A stretch of 48,695 bases of DNA from positions 1 to 48,695 of the forward strand of contig CALUII010000011.1 of assembly GCA_944320665.1 (NCBI GenBank), in the 5' to 3' direction. The stretch comes from an uncultured Alistipes sp. GTDB taxonomy: Bacteria > Bacteroidota > Bacteroidia > Bacteroidales > Rikenellaceae. Each line of letters starts with the position of its first letter. Positions within the stretch are counted from its first letter, which is position 1. The notes under the pieces were generated by a model. That model was not told where the DNA came from. It saw only the letters and a list, made by a program, of their open reading frames with translations, and did no database searches. This document shows, one piece after another, positions 40,453 to 48,695 of the stretch. Made by a program: the position numbers and the translations under genes.

Positions 40453-42159
40453 TTATGTCCGGTTGCTCAGAAGCGCCGGGGTGTAGAGGTAACGTTTGAT
40501 GCTGCGTTTGGGGGTCTTCTCAAACTCCGTGGGGTAGATCGTGATGTCGGCCACCTGTTCGTAGGAGGCTACCAGCTTGTTCAGCTCCTTGAGGTTGTTG
40601 GCCATGATCTCCGGCAGCTGGCTCTTGTCGATGCCCTCCTGCTCGGCCTGTTCGAAGTCCGGAACCACCAATGCGCGCAGCCGGCCGTTGTTCTCGATGA
40701 TCAGCGATTCGAGCACGAGGTACATGTTGTTGAGTTTGTCCTCGATCTCTTCGGGATAGATGTTCTGGCCGCTTCCGCTCAGGATCATTGTCTTGGATCG
40801 TCCGCGGATGTAGAGTGTGCCGTCGGGATCCATCGTGCCCATGTCGCCCGTATGGAGCCAGCCGTCGTCGTCGAGCACGCGGTCCGTATCCTTGTCGTTT
40901 TTGTAGTATCCCTTCATGACATGTTCACCGCGTACGAGGATCTCGCCCACCTTGTGTTCCGGATCGTCCGAGTCGATGCGCACGTCGAGGTATCCCTTCA
41001 GGTAGCGGCCGCACGATCCGGCCTTGAATTCGTTGTCGGGGGTGAAGCTGATCAGCGGGGCGCATTCGGTCATGCCGTAACCGATCGTGATCGGGAACTT
41101 GATCTTCATCAGGAAGGATTCGGTCTCCTGATTCATCGGAGCGCCGCCCACGATGAAGATATTGACGTTGCCGCCGAAGGCATCCATCAGTTTCTTGCGG
41201 ATGACGGAGTGGATGGCCGTATTGAGCAGCGGAATCTTCATGGCGATGCTCATCGGTCCCTTCTCGAGCAGCGGAAGAACCTGTTTGCGGTAGACCTTCT
41301 CGAGAATCATCGGCACGCAGCAGATGACCGTGGGGCGCACGACCTCCATGGCTTCGAGCAGGATCTTGGGCGAGGGGATGCGCCCCAGCAGCGTGATGTG
41401 GCCGCCCACGGCCAGCGGGGCCAGGAAGTCGAAGGCGCAGCCGTAGGCATGGGCCAGGGGCAGGAACGACAATGTGCGGCCGCCCTCTTCGAAGTAGCGG
41501 GTTCCCGTCTGGGTGTTGACGGCGCTGCGGGCGAAGAGTACGTTGCCTGTGAGGTTGTTTACCGTGAGCATTACCCCTTTGGAATATCCGGTGGTGCCCG
41601 ACGTGTAGTTGAGCAGGATCACGCGGTCGTTGGGGATTGAGGCATAGTGGATGTCCCGGCTGGTGAAACCGGCCGGATAGGCCGTCTCGAAGTGGCGTTC
41701 GATCTGCTTCTGAAATTGCGTGAGCGTGCGAGCCTCGTCGCGCTCGTAGATGACGTGGAAATCCGTGAGCGAGAAGACCGCTTCGATCTGTGGAATCTGC
41801 TCCTCCTCGATGTTGTCCCAGAAGTTGTCGCCCAGAAAGAGCAGGCGGCTCTCCGAATGGTTGATGATGTGGATCACGTCGTTCGGATTGAAATCCTGCA
41901 GTATGGGGACGATGACGGCGCCGTAGGTAATCGTGGCCAGATAGGTGATACACCAACGGGGGTTATTTCGGCCGATGAGGGCGATCTTGTCACCTTGGGC
42001 GATGCCAGCCTTCTGGAAGAGAAGGTGCAATTTGGCAATTTCGCGGGCCATCTCGAAGTATGAGAAGGTCTCCTCCTTGAAATAGTCGCTCAAGGCAGCC
42101 CGTTCTCGGTGCTCGCGGAAACTGGTTGCATAGAGTTGAATCAGGTTTTCCTGTAACAT
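40453..42159 (-). CDS. AMP-binding long-chain acyl-CoA synthetase
   Basis: A 568-aa adenylate-forming ligase that would activate fatty acids with ATP and CoA. Key motifs: YTSGTTGYSKGVML (P loop, A3), AHAYGCAFDFLA (A4), GYGMTECAPLIS (A5), DGWLHTGDMGTMD (A7) and RSKTMILSGSGQNIYPEEIE with the C-terminal catalytic region KRSIKRYLY. It resembles FadD-like bacterial enzymes. A promoter TTG-N20-TATATTTG lies 33 bases upstream. It is monocistronic as far as can be seen. Confidence 0.93.
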   Translation of the reverse strand: MLQENLIQLYATSFREHRERAALSDYFKEETFSYFEMAREIAKLHLLFQKAGIAQGDKIALIGRNNPRWCITYLATITYGAVIVPILQDFNPNDVIHIINHSESRLLFLGDNFWDNIEEEQIPQIEAVFSLTDFHVIYERDEARTLTQFQKQIERHFETAYPAGFTSRDIHYASIPNDRVILLNYTSGTTGYSKGVMLTVNNLTGNVLFARSAVNTQTGTRYFEEGGRTLSFLPLAHAYGCAFDFLAPLAVGGHITLLGRIPSPKILLEAMEVVRPTVICCVPMILEKVYRKQVLPLLEKGPMSIAMKIPLLNTAIHSVIRKKLMDAFGGNVNIFIVGGAPMNQETESFLMKIKFPITIGYGMTECAPLISFTPDNEFKAGSCGRYLKGYLDVRIDSDDPEHKVGEILVRGEHVMKGYYKNDKDTDRVLDDDGWLHTGDMGTMDPDGTLYIRGRSKTMILSGSGQNIYPEEIEDKLNNMYLVLESLIIENNGRLRALVVPDFEQAEQEGIDKSQLPEIMANNLKELNKLVASYEQVADITIYPTEFEKTPKRSIKRYLYTPALLSNRT

Positions 42160-42192
42160 GTACGATAGCTCCCGTTTAGGGGGGAGTGGCTA

Positions 42193-42223
42193 CAAATATA
42201 GCGTAAAAAAAGCGGTTTGACAA
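42193..42223 (-). promoter_or_regulatory. Promoter of the acyl-CoA synthetase gene
   Basis: On the minus strand TTG (42223-42221) is followed after 20 bases by TATATTTG (42200-42193), a full match. The ATG at 42159 is 33 bases further. Confidence 0.75.
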
Positions 42224-42306
42224 GCGGTTGCGACGCTTTCTCCACCTTTGCGGCGCTTTCGGATAGCCGCTGGTGGGGGCAAAGTGGGGGTGTGGGAAGG
42301 TGAGGA

Positions 42307-43005
42307 TCAGTTCGCTTGGTCGTGCGACTGGGTGTCGGTTTTGTCCGGATCGATTCGAACTTTTCTGGGGCGCCAGACGTAGGTTTTCGACTCCGTGCCG
42401 GCGCGCAGACGCTGGATGTTCTTGCGGTGGGTGAAGAGCAGCAAGGCGGCGATCACGAACGAGAAGAGCACGAAGGGGATCGATTCGTTGACCTTGGGGA
42501 AGAGCAGCGTGAGGATCGGAAAACAGCAGCCGGCTACCATCGAGGCCAGCGAAACGTAGTGACTGATGAGCAGCACGACGAACCAGATGCCGAAACTGAG
42601 CAGTACGACGGGCGGATAGATGCCCGTGATGGCCCCCACGAGCGTGGCAACGCCCTTGCCGCCGCGAAAGCCGGCGAAGATCGGGAAGATGTGTCCGATG
42701 ACCGCGGCAAAGACGGCAATGATCTTCAGGTTGATCAGCCAGACGTCGTTCACGTGTTCGTCGTACTTGAGCAGCTCGATGAGCGTGACGGCCACGAAGC
42801 CCTTGAGGAAGTCAAGGGCGAAGACGGGCAGAGCTGCCCGTTTGCCCAGCACGCGGAGCATGTTGGTCGTGCCGGCATTGTGGCTGCCGTGTTCGCGGAT
42901 ATCGACTCCGTAATATTTTTTGCCAATCCATACTGCGCTGGGGATAGAGCCCAGCAGATAGGCGATGATAATCATCGTAATAGCACAGTAGTAGGTCAGT
43001 ACCAT
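42307..43005 (-). CDS. plsY: Glycerol-3-phosphate acyltransferase PlsY
   Basis: PlsY acylates glycerol 3-phosphate from acyl-phosphate, starting phospholipid synthesis in the inner membrane. The 232-aa protein has about five membrane helices, the motifs GSIPSAVWIGKKYYGVDI and HGSHNAGTTNMLR, and FRGGKGVATLVGA. The start at 43005 is chosen because an upstream in-frame ATG (43035) lies inside the promoter core (43033-43040), so it would not be transcribed. A later Met (42975) is also possible. The C terminus is basic and extends past the last helix. Confidence 0.95.
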   Translation of the reverse strand: MVLTYYCAITMIIIAYLLGSIPSAVWIGKKYYGVDIREHGSHNAGTTNMLRVLGKRAALPVFALDFLKGFVAVTLIELLKYDEHVNDVWLINLKIIAVFAAVIGHIFPIFAGFRGGKGVATLVGAITGIYPPVVLLSFGIWFVVLLISHYVSLASMVAGCCFPILTLLFPKVNESIPFVLFSFVIAALLLFTHRKNIQRLRAGTESKTYVWRPRKVRIDPDKTDTQSHDQAN

Positions 43006-43032
43006 GGTTGTTTTCAGGGGATATGTTTCATG

Positions 43033-43040
43033 CAAATATA
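43033..43040 (-). promoter_or_regulatory. Promoter -7 element of plsY
   Basis: TATATTTG on the minus strand, 27 bases before the chosen ATG at 43005. It covers an alternative ATG at 43035, which rules that start out. Confidence 0.65.
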
Positions 43041-43114
43041 CGCAAAAATCTTAATAATATACACCTCGTGAAAAAATCCGGGGCCGCTTTCTGGGCTTTT
43101 TCGCCGGAATACAT

Positions 43115-43122
43115 TATCTTTG
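43115..43122 (+). promoter_or_regulatory. Promoter -7 element upstream of the YitT-like gene
   Basis: TATCTTTG at 43115-43122 lies 161 bases before the ATG at 43284, leaving a leader of about 155 bases with GC-rich possible hairpins and an ACCTAAAAAA-type direct repeat just before the start. Confidence 0.5.
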
Positions 43123-43283
43123 CATGCGCTTTTCGTGACGGTGCCGCCTGCTTGCCCAATGGCCGCAATCCCCGTCGAAAGGTTGTGCCGGACGGTCGTG
43201 TGGGTGCCTCCTCCCGACCGGTCGATGGAAAGAGATGTTGCAATTTATACCTAAAAAATTAACCTAAAAAACTTTTATCTGTC

Positions 43284-44276
43284 ATGTTAAACACGAAAGC
43301 TTTGCTCGAACCGATGGGATCGTGGGCCTGGTGGCGCTCGTGGATTCTGATCTTCGTGGGCTGCTCGATCATGGGTTCGGGTTTCGTCTTCTTTATCAAC
43401 CCCTATAACTTTGTACCGGGCGGCGTCTATGGTGCCGGTATCGTGTTGCACAACATCTTCCCGTCGATCCAGGTCGGTACATTCGGCTACATGTTCGACA
43501 TCCCGCTGATGATTACGGCCGTGCTGATCTTCGGCGGCAAGTTCGGTGCACGTACCGTGATTGCGGCTCTCTACACGCCGGGCTTCATGAATGTTGTCAC
43601 GCGTCTGGTCTATCCCAACGAGGAGGCTGTGCGCTCGCTTGATCCGGCTCTGCTGCTGGACGGTCGCCTCGACTTGTCGAACGATCTGCTCCTCACCTGC
43701 ATCATGGGCGCCGTACTGGTCGGCGTCGGCCAGGGACTTGTCGTGCGTCAGCAGGCTACGACGGGCGGCACGGACATTGTGGGCATGTTGTTGCAGAAGT
43801 TTGCCGGCATCAAGTTCTCGACCGGTATCTTTCTGGCCGATGGTGCCGTGGTGCTTTCTGGCCTGATCGTCATTGGCTTCGGTCTTGGTACGGGCGAGGC
43901 GGCCGACGGAGGCTGGATGTTGACGCTCTACTCGCTTATCACGATCTGGGTATCGTCACGCGTAGTTGCCTACATGCTCGACGGAGCGTCGTACGACAAA
44001 CTGCTCTTTATTATCAGCGACAATCACAAACAACTGAAGGAGTTTATCCTGAAGGATCTGGACCGGAGTGCAACCTATATTAAGGCCAAGGGTATGTACA
44101 CGGAAGCGGATCGGGATATGATTTTCCTGGTGGTTAGCCGAAAGGAGGTACGCCTCGTACAGCACAAGATCAAGGAGATCGATCCGAAGGCGTTTGTCGT
44201 GGTGACGGATGCCTACGATACCTATGGAGAGGGATTCAAACCCTTCCCCGAATCGGATGAGATTCAGGCCGAATAG
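43284..44276 (+). CDS. YitT-family membrane protein
   Basis: A 330-aa protein of the YitT/DUF161 type. It has about five membrane segments in residues 18-240 (starting WILIFVGCSIMGSGFVFFIN, then FVPGGVYGAGIVLHN and QATTGGTDIVGMLLQK) and a C-terminal soluble DUF2179 domain (about 240-320, MYTEADRDMIFLVVSRKEV). The function is not established. It has its own promoter with a long leader and is followed by a hairpin before miaB. Confidence 0.93.
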   Translation: MLNTKALLEPMGSWAWWRSWILIFVGCSIMGSGFVFFINPYNFVPGGVYGAGIVLHNIFPSIQVGTFGYMFDIPLMITAVLIFGGKFGARTVIAALYTPGFMNVVTRLVYPNEEAVRSLDPALLLDGRLDLSNDLLLTCIMGAVLVGVGQGLVVRQQATTGGTDIVGMLLQKFAGIKFSTGIFLADGAVVLSGLIVIGFGLGTGEAADGGWMLTLYSLITIWVSSRVVAYMLDGASYDKLLFIISDNHKQLKEFILKDLDRSATYIKAKGMYTEADRDMIFLVVSRKEVRLVQHKIKEIDPKAFVVVTDAYDTYGEGFKPFPESDEIQAE

Positions 44277-44306
44277 TCGGCCCGAGGCCGGGTGAAACTT
44301 TCGGAG

Positions 44307-44350
44307 GCGGGGCGGACGTGCGGATGCAGATCCGGTCGCGTGCGCCCCGC
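44307..44350 (+). terminator. Hairpin between the YitT-like gene and miaB
   Basis: GCGGGGC (44307-44313) pairs with GCCCCGC (44344-44350), with an inner CGGAT/ATCCG hairpin. It lies 30 bases after the YitT stop; no T run follows at once. Confidence 0.55.
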
Positions 44351-44414
44351 AGCCGGTTGCGAAGCAGGACGACAACATAATTTTTTAGAATCATTTGGTA
44401 ACATTGCGAAGACT

Positions 44415-45767
44415 GTGAATATCGAACCCAACCAGCTGCGTCCGCTCCAGGGTGCGGGCCGCAAACTCTTCATCGAGACCTACGGCTGTCAGATGAATGT
44501 CGGCGATACGGAGATCGTCGTGGCGATCATGCAACGCGAAGGATACATCTACACGGAGCGGATCGATGAAGCCGATGTCGTGTTGATCAACACGTGTTCG
44601 ATCCGTGATAATGCCGAGCAGCGCATCTGGGGGCGATTGTCCGATCTGGCGCGGCTTCGGCGTGCCAAACCGTCGCTTGTCGTCGGGGTGATCGGCTGTA
44701 TGGCCGAGCGTCTCAAGGAGCGCCTGACGGATGGAGCGCATGGAGTGGATGTGGTGGCCGGTCCGGATGCCTATCGCGACCTGCCGCGTCTGGTGCACGA
44801 GGCTGAGTCCGGGTCGAAGGGGGTCAATGTCCTGCTGTCGGCCGAGGAGACCTATGCCGAGATCGCCCCCGTACGCCTCGACCGCAACGGCGTAAGTGCT
44901 TTCGTAGCCATCATGCGCGGATGCAACAACTACTGTTCCTACTGTGTGGTGCCCTACACGCGTGGTGTGGAGCGCAGCCGCGATCCGGAGACGATCGTGG
45001 CCGAGGTGCGGTCGCTTTTCGAGAACGGCTACCGAGAGGTGACGCTGCTCGGGCAGAATGTCAATTCGTATCGTTGCGGCGAGGTCGATTTCCCGGAACT
45101 GATGCGCCGTGTGGCCGAGGTGTCGCCGTTGTTGCGCGTACGCTTCGCCACGTCGCATCCGAAGGATATGAGCGACCGCCTGCTCGAGGTGATGGCCTCG
45201 ATGCCGAACATCTGCCGGGCCATCCATCTGCCCGCCCAGTCCGGAGCTTCGTCGATGCTCCGGCGGATGAACCGCAAGTACGACCGTGAGTGGTATTTGG
45301 GGCGTATTGCGGCCATACGTCGCTATATGCCCGATTGCGCTATCTCGACCGACCTGATCGCCGGATTTTCGGGCGAGACGGAGGAGGAGCATGCCGCCAC
45401 GCTCTCGCTCATGCGTGAGGTGGGATATGAATCGGCCTTCATGTTCAAGTATTCGGAGCGTCCCGGCACCTTTGCACAGCGCCATCTGCCCGACGATGTG
45501 CCCGATGAGGTAAAGTCGGCCCGTCTGTCGGAGATCATCGCCCTGCAGTCGGAACTGTCGCTTGCGAGCAACCGCCGCGATGTGGGCAAATGTTTCGAGG
45601 TGCTCATTGAGACGGTGTCGAAACGGAGCGAGAAGCAGTTGTCGGGCCGCACGTCGCAGAACAAGATGGTGGTTTTCGATCGGGGATCGCACCGGATTGG
45701 TGAATACGTGCAGGTGCGCATCACGGACTGTACGGCGGCGACGTTGTTCGGCGAGGTGATCGAGTAG
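44415..45767 (+). CDS. miaB: tRNA-2-methylthio-N6-isopentenyladenosine synthase MiaB
   Basis: A radical-SAM methylthiotransferase that thiomethylates i6A37 of tRNAs. The GTG at 44415 gives 450 aa, matching the family; earlier in-frame codons would add a 41-residue Cys/Arg-rich extension without conservation. The N-terminal UPF0004 domain starts FIETYGCQMN (Cys25 binds the second cluster). The radical-SAM CxxxCxxC is at C170, C174 and C177 (CNNYCSYC). A C-terminal TRAM domain ends GEVIE. Dimethylallyltransferase MiaA is not in the window. Confidence 0.95.
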   Translation: MNIEPNQLRPLQGAGRKLFIETYGCQMNVGDTEIVVAIMQREGYIYTERIDEADVVLINTCSIRDNAEQRIWGRLSDLARLRRAKPSLVVGVIGCMAERLKERLTDGAHGVDVVAGPDAYRDLPRLVHEAESGSKGVNVLLSAEETYAEIAPVRLDRNGVSAFVAIMRGCNNYCSYCVVPYTRGVERSRDPETIVAEVRSLFENGYREVTLLGQNVNSYRCGEVDFPELMRRVAEVSPLLRVRFATSHPKDMSDRLLEVMASMPNICRAIHLPAQSGASSMLRRMNRKYDREWYLGRIAAIRRYMPDCAISTDLIAGFSGETEEEHAATLSLMREVGYESAFMFKYSERPGTFAQRHLPDDVPDEVKSARLSEIIALQSELSLASNRRDVGKCFEVLIETVSKRSEKQLSGRTSQNKMVVFDRGSHRIGEYVQVRITDCTAATLFGEVIE

Positions 45768-45842
45768 CGTGTGCCGTGCGAGGTGCCGCAGCGATGCAGG
45801 GGTGTAGAGGTAAGTGAGATATTTGGTTAGACTATACGCGAT

Positions 45843-47390
<1,548 letters not shown>

Positions 47391-47483
47391 GGAAGCGGAG
47401 AGCGAATTTGCGGGTGGTTTGCCGTGTGTTGTTTACCCCGCGGACTCCAACACCGTGCCCGACCATTTGTAGGGGAATGTAAA

Positions 47484-47534
47484 ACAGGACGGAATCGATT
47501 GCCGCATTCTATGCGACATCCGATTCCGTCCTGT
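47484..47534. terminator. Bidirectional terminator between helicase and thioesterase genes
   Basis: ACAGGACGGAATCG (47484-47497) pairs perfectly with CGATTCCGTCCTGT (47521-47534), with an inner CGCAT/ATGCG hairpin, between convergent genes. Confidence 0.8.
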
Positions 47535-47561
47535 GTGTTTCATGCCGTTGAAGGTGCGTGG

Positions 47562-48113
47562 CTAACTTTTCCTGGTGCAGGAGCCGGGGTTGGCTGTCGG
47601 ACTCCCGTCGTCGGAGCATCCGGTGCCGGAAGGTTGTGATTCGCCTTCCTCGGTCGTACATTCGGCAAAGTGAAACTCCGTGCGGGCCCGCTCCTTCGGG
47701 AAGAGGAAGTAGAGGCACTCGGCCCGCGTGCAGAGTACGTCTTTCTCGTTGCGGATCTCGACGCCGATGCGAACCAGATTGCGGCGTTGTTCGACCACGT
47801 GTGCCCGCAGCAGGATTTGTGACTCCGTGGTATGGATCGGATGCAGGTAGCGCACCTCCATCTGCGAGGTGACGCCGCTGGTCTGGAACTTGCGGAAGAC
47901 AACCCAGCTGCTGATCTCGTCCGCCAGTGTGGCCTGGATGCCTCCGTGCAGCGTGTCGACCCAACCCTGAAACTCGGGGCGCGGATGCCAGATGCTGACG
48001 ATCTCCTCGCCGTCTTCGTAGAATTCCATACGCAGGCCGTTGGGGCTGTGCGGATCGCAGCCGTAGCAGCGGTAGCCTTCGAGTCCGCTCCACGGATTGA
48101 TGATGCGTTTCAT
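47562..48113 (-). CDS. PaaI-family hotdog thioesterase
   Basis: A 183-aa protein with a hotdog fold: start IINPWSGLEGYRCYGCD with a possible Cys pair, then LHGGIQATLADEISSWVVF, the HGG(I/x)xxxLxD motif that holds the catalytic Asp in PaaI/4HBT thioesterases, and VRYLHPIHTTESQILLRA. It would hydrolyse an acyl-CoA thioester; the substrate is unknown. A Ser/Thr-rich C-terminal extension of about 30 residues is not conserved and may be disordered. Confidence 0.9.
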   Translation of the reverse strand: MKRIINPWSGLEGYRCYGCDPHSPNGLRMEFYEDGEEIVSIWHPRPEFQGWVDTLHGGIQATLADEISSWVVFRKFQTSGVTSQMEVRYLHPIHTTESQILLRAHVVEQRRNLVRIGVEIRNEKDVLCTRAECLYFLFPKERARTEFHFAECTTEEGESQPSGTGCSDDGSPTANPGSCTRKS

Positions 48114-48157
48114 GTCGATGTGGTGGTTTTAAGGTTTGCGGTTTTTCCCATGCGAAA

Positions 48158-48206
48158 ATCTCCGGATGGAGCCCTTCTCTCGTTGAGGGCGATCCGGTCC
48201 GGAGAT
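48158..48206 (-). terminator. Terminator of der
   Basis: ATCTCCGGA (48158-48166) pairs with TCCGGAGAT (48198-48206), with an inner GCCCT/AGGGC hairpin. On the minus strand TTTT follows. It lies 30 bases past the der stop. Confidence 0.7.
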
Positions 48207-48235
48207 GCTCGATGATCTGGTTTCGTGCCGTGGGC

Positions 48236-48695
48236 CTACTTCTGGCGGAAGTAGATCTGCAGGGGAACACCCGAGAAGTCCCAGTTTTCGCGCAGCTTGT
48301 TCTCGAGGAAGCGGCGGTAGGGCTCGCGGATGTACTGCGGCAGGTTCACGAAGAAGGCGAACTGCGGCGTCGGCGTCGGAAGCTGCGTTACGTACTTGAT
48401 CTTGATGTACTTGCCCTTCGTCGAGGGGGGCGGCCAGTTCTCGATGATCGGCAGGAAGTATTCGTTCAGTTCCGAGGTGGCGATGCGGCGTTTGCGCGAC
48501 TGGTGCACGCGGATGGCCGTCTGCAGTACCTCGAGGATGCGCTGCTTGTTCAGTACCGAGGTGAAGACCACCGGAATGTCGTTGAACGGGGCCAGCTTCT
48601 TGGCCAGGAATTCGCGCCACTCCTTCATCGTGTTGCTGTCCTTCTCGATGAGGTCCCACTTGTTCACCACGATCACGCACCCCTTGCGGTTGCGG
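48236..48695 (-). CDS. der: Ribosome-assembly GTPase Der (C-terminal part)
   Basis: The 5' end lies beyond the right edge. The visible part (about 153 codons) covers the end of the second GTPase domain and the KH-like domain of Der/EngA, a double-GTPase needed for 50S subunit assembly. NKWDLIEK is the G4 motif; VVFTSVLNKQRI holds the G5 region; QFAFFVNLPQYIREPYRRFL and the C-terminal FSGVPLQIYFRQK belong to the KH-like domain. Gene identity is firm although it is truncated. Confidence 0.93.
   Translation of the reverse strand, partial: RNRKGCVIVVNKWDLIEKDSNTMKEWREFLAKKLAPFNDIPVVFTSVLNKQRILEVLQTAIRVHQSRKRRIATSELNEYFLPIIENWPPPSTKGKYIKIKYVTQLPTPTPQFAFFVNLPQYIREPYRRFLENKLRENWDFSGVPLQIYFRQK

Noticed and set aside
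40479..45812. Shared 15-base string GGGGTGTAGAGGTAA near 40480 and near 45798
   Set aside because: One copy lies within the acyl-CoA synthetase coding end and the other in the miaB-helicase gap. There is no further similarity, so it is probably coincidence.

Overview
The window looks like a chromosomal segment from a gut Bacteroidota species, most likely Alistipes or another member of the Rikenellaceae. The reasons are the high GC content, many copies of the Bacteroidota promoter core TAnnTTTG upstream of genes, and the family mix: NigD-like lipoprotein, DUF2723, DUF3244, DUF4465, DUF4886, an HU-TM-SPOR fusion, LytTR/LytS and a cobalamin riboswitch. The genus is an inference. No phage, insertion sequence, CRISPR array or conjugation gene was seen.

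Layout. 1-2.1 kb (minus): the start of a DUF2723 membrane protein, an orphan lipoprotein and a NigD-like lipoprotein gene broken by an in-frame TGA. 2.1-4.1 kb: an ECF sigma factor overlapping a protein with an N-terminal cytoplasmic part, one membrane helix, a long linker and a C-terminal outer-membrane barrel, resembling dual membrane-spanning anti-sigma factors. 4.3-9.2 kb: tRNA-Arg(CCG), then a plus-strand run of HTH regulator, ribE, orphan histidine kinase, lgt, HU-SPOR and GtrA genes. 9.2-12.8 kb: divergent uvrB and rmuC. 12.9-18.1 kb (minus): dnaG, smpB, tsaB and two secreted hydrolases. 18.2-26.9 kb (plus): rpe, a tandem pair of paralogous lipoproteins, an ABC-F ATPase, a flavin-binding oxidase-like protein, rlmB, a DUF4153 membrane protein, a YgjP-type metallopeptidase and HU. 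27.1-31 kb: a TPR-transmembrane regulator with a small DUF3244 secreted protein, rubredoxin and nagB. 31.1-32.3 kb (minus): a DUF4465 lipoprotein under a cobalamin riboswitch. 32.3-36 kb: fabD, a ROK regulator, an acetyltransferase and a glycerophosphodiester phosphodiesterase. 36.2-40.1 kb: tRNA-Lys(CTT), a truncated GH2-like pseudoenzyme, a lone HsdR-N nuclease-like protein and a LytTR/LytS two-component pair. 40.4-48.7 kb: acyl-CoA synthetase, plsY, YitT-family protein, miaB, DEAD-box helicase, PaaI-type thioesterase and the C-terminal end of der.

Much of the window is housekeeping: replication, repair, translation quality control, and lipid and cofactor synthesis. The accessory interest lies in envelope signalling and surface lipoproteins. 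Four points stand out: the sigma/dual-membrane anti-sigma pair, the B12-riboswitch lipoprotein, the TPR regulator with its small secreted partner, and a set of promoters sitting only 4-7 bases from start codons (uvrB, rmuC, dnaG, lytS-like), which suggests leaderless transcripts.
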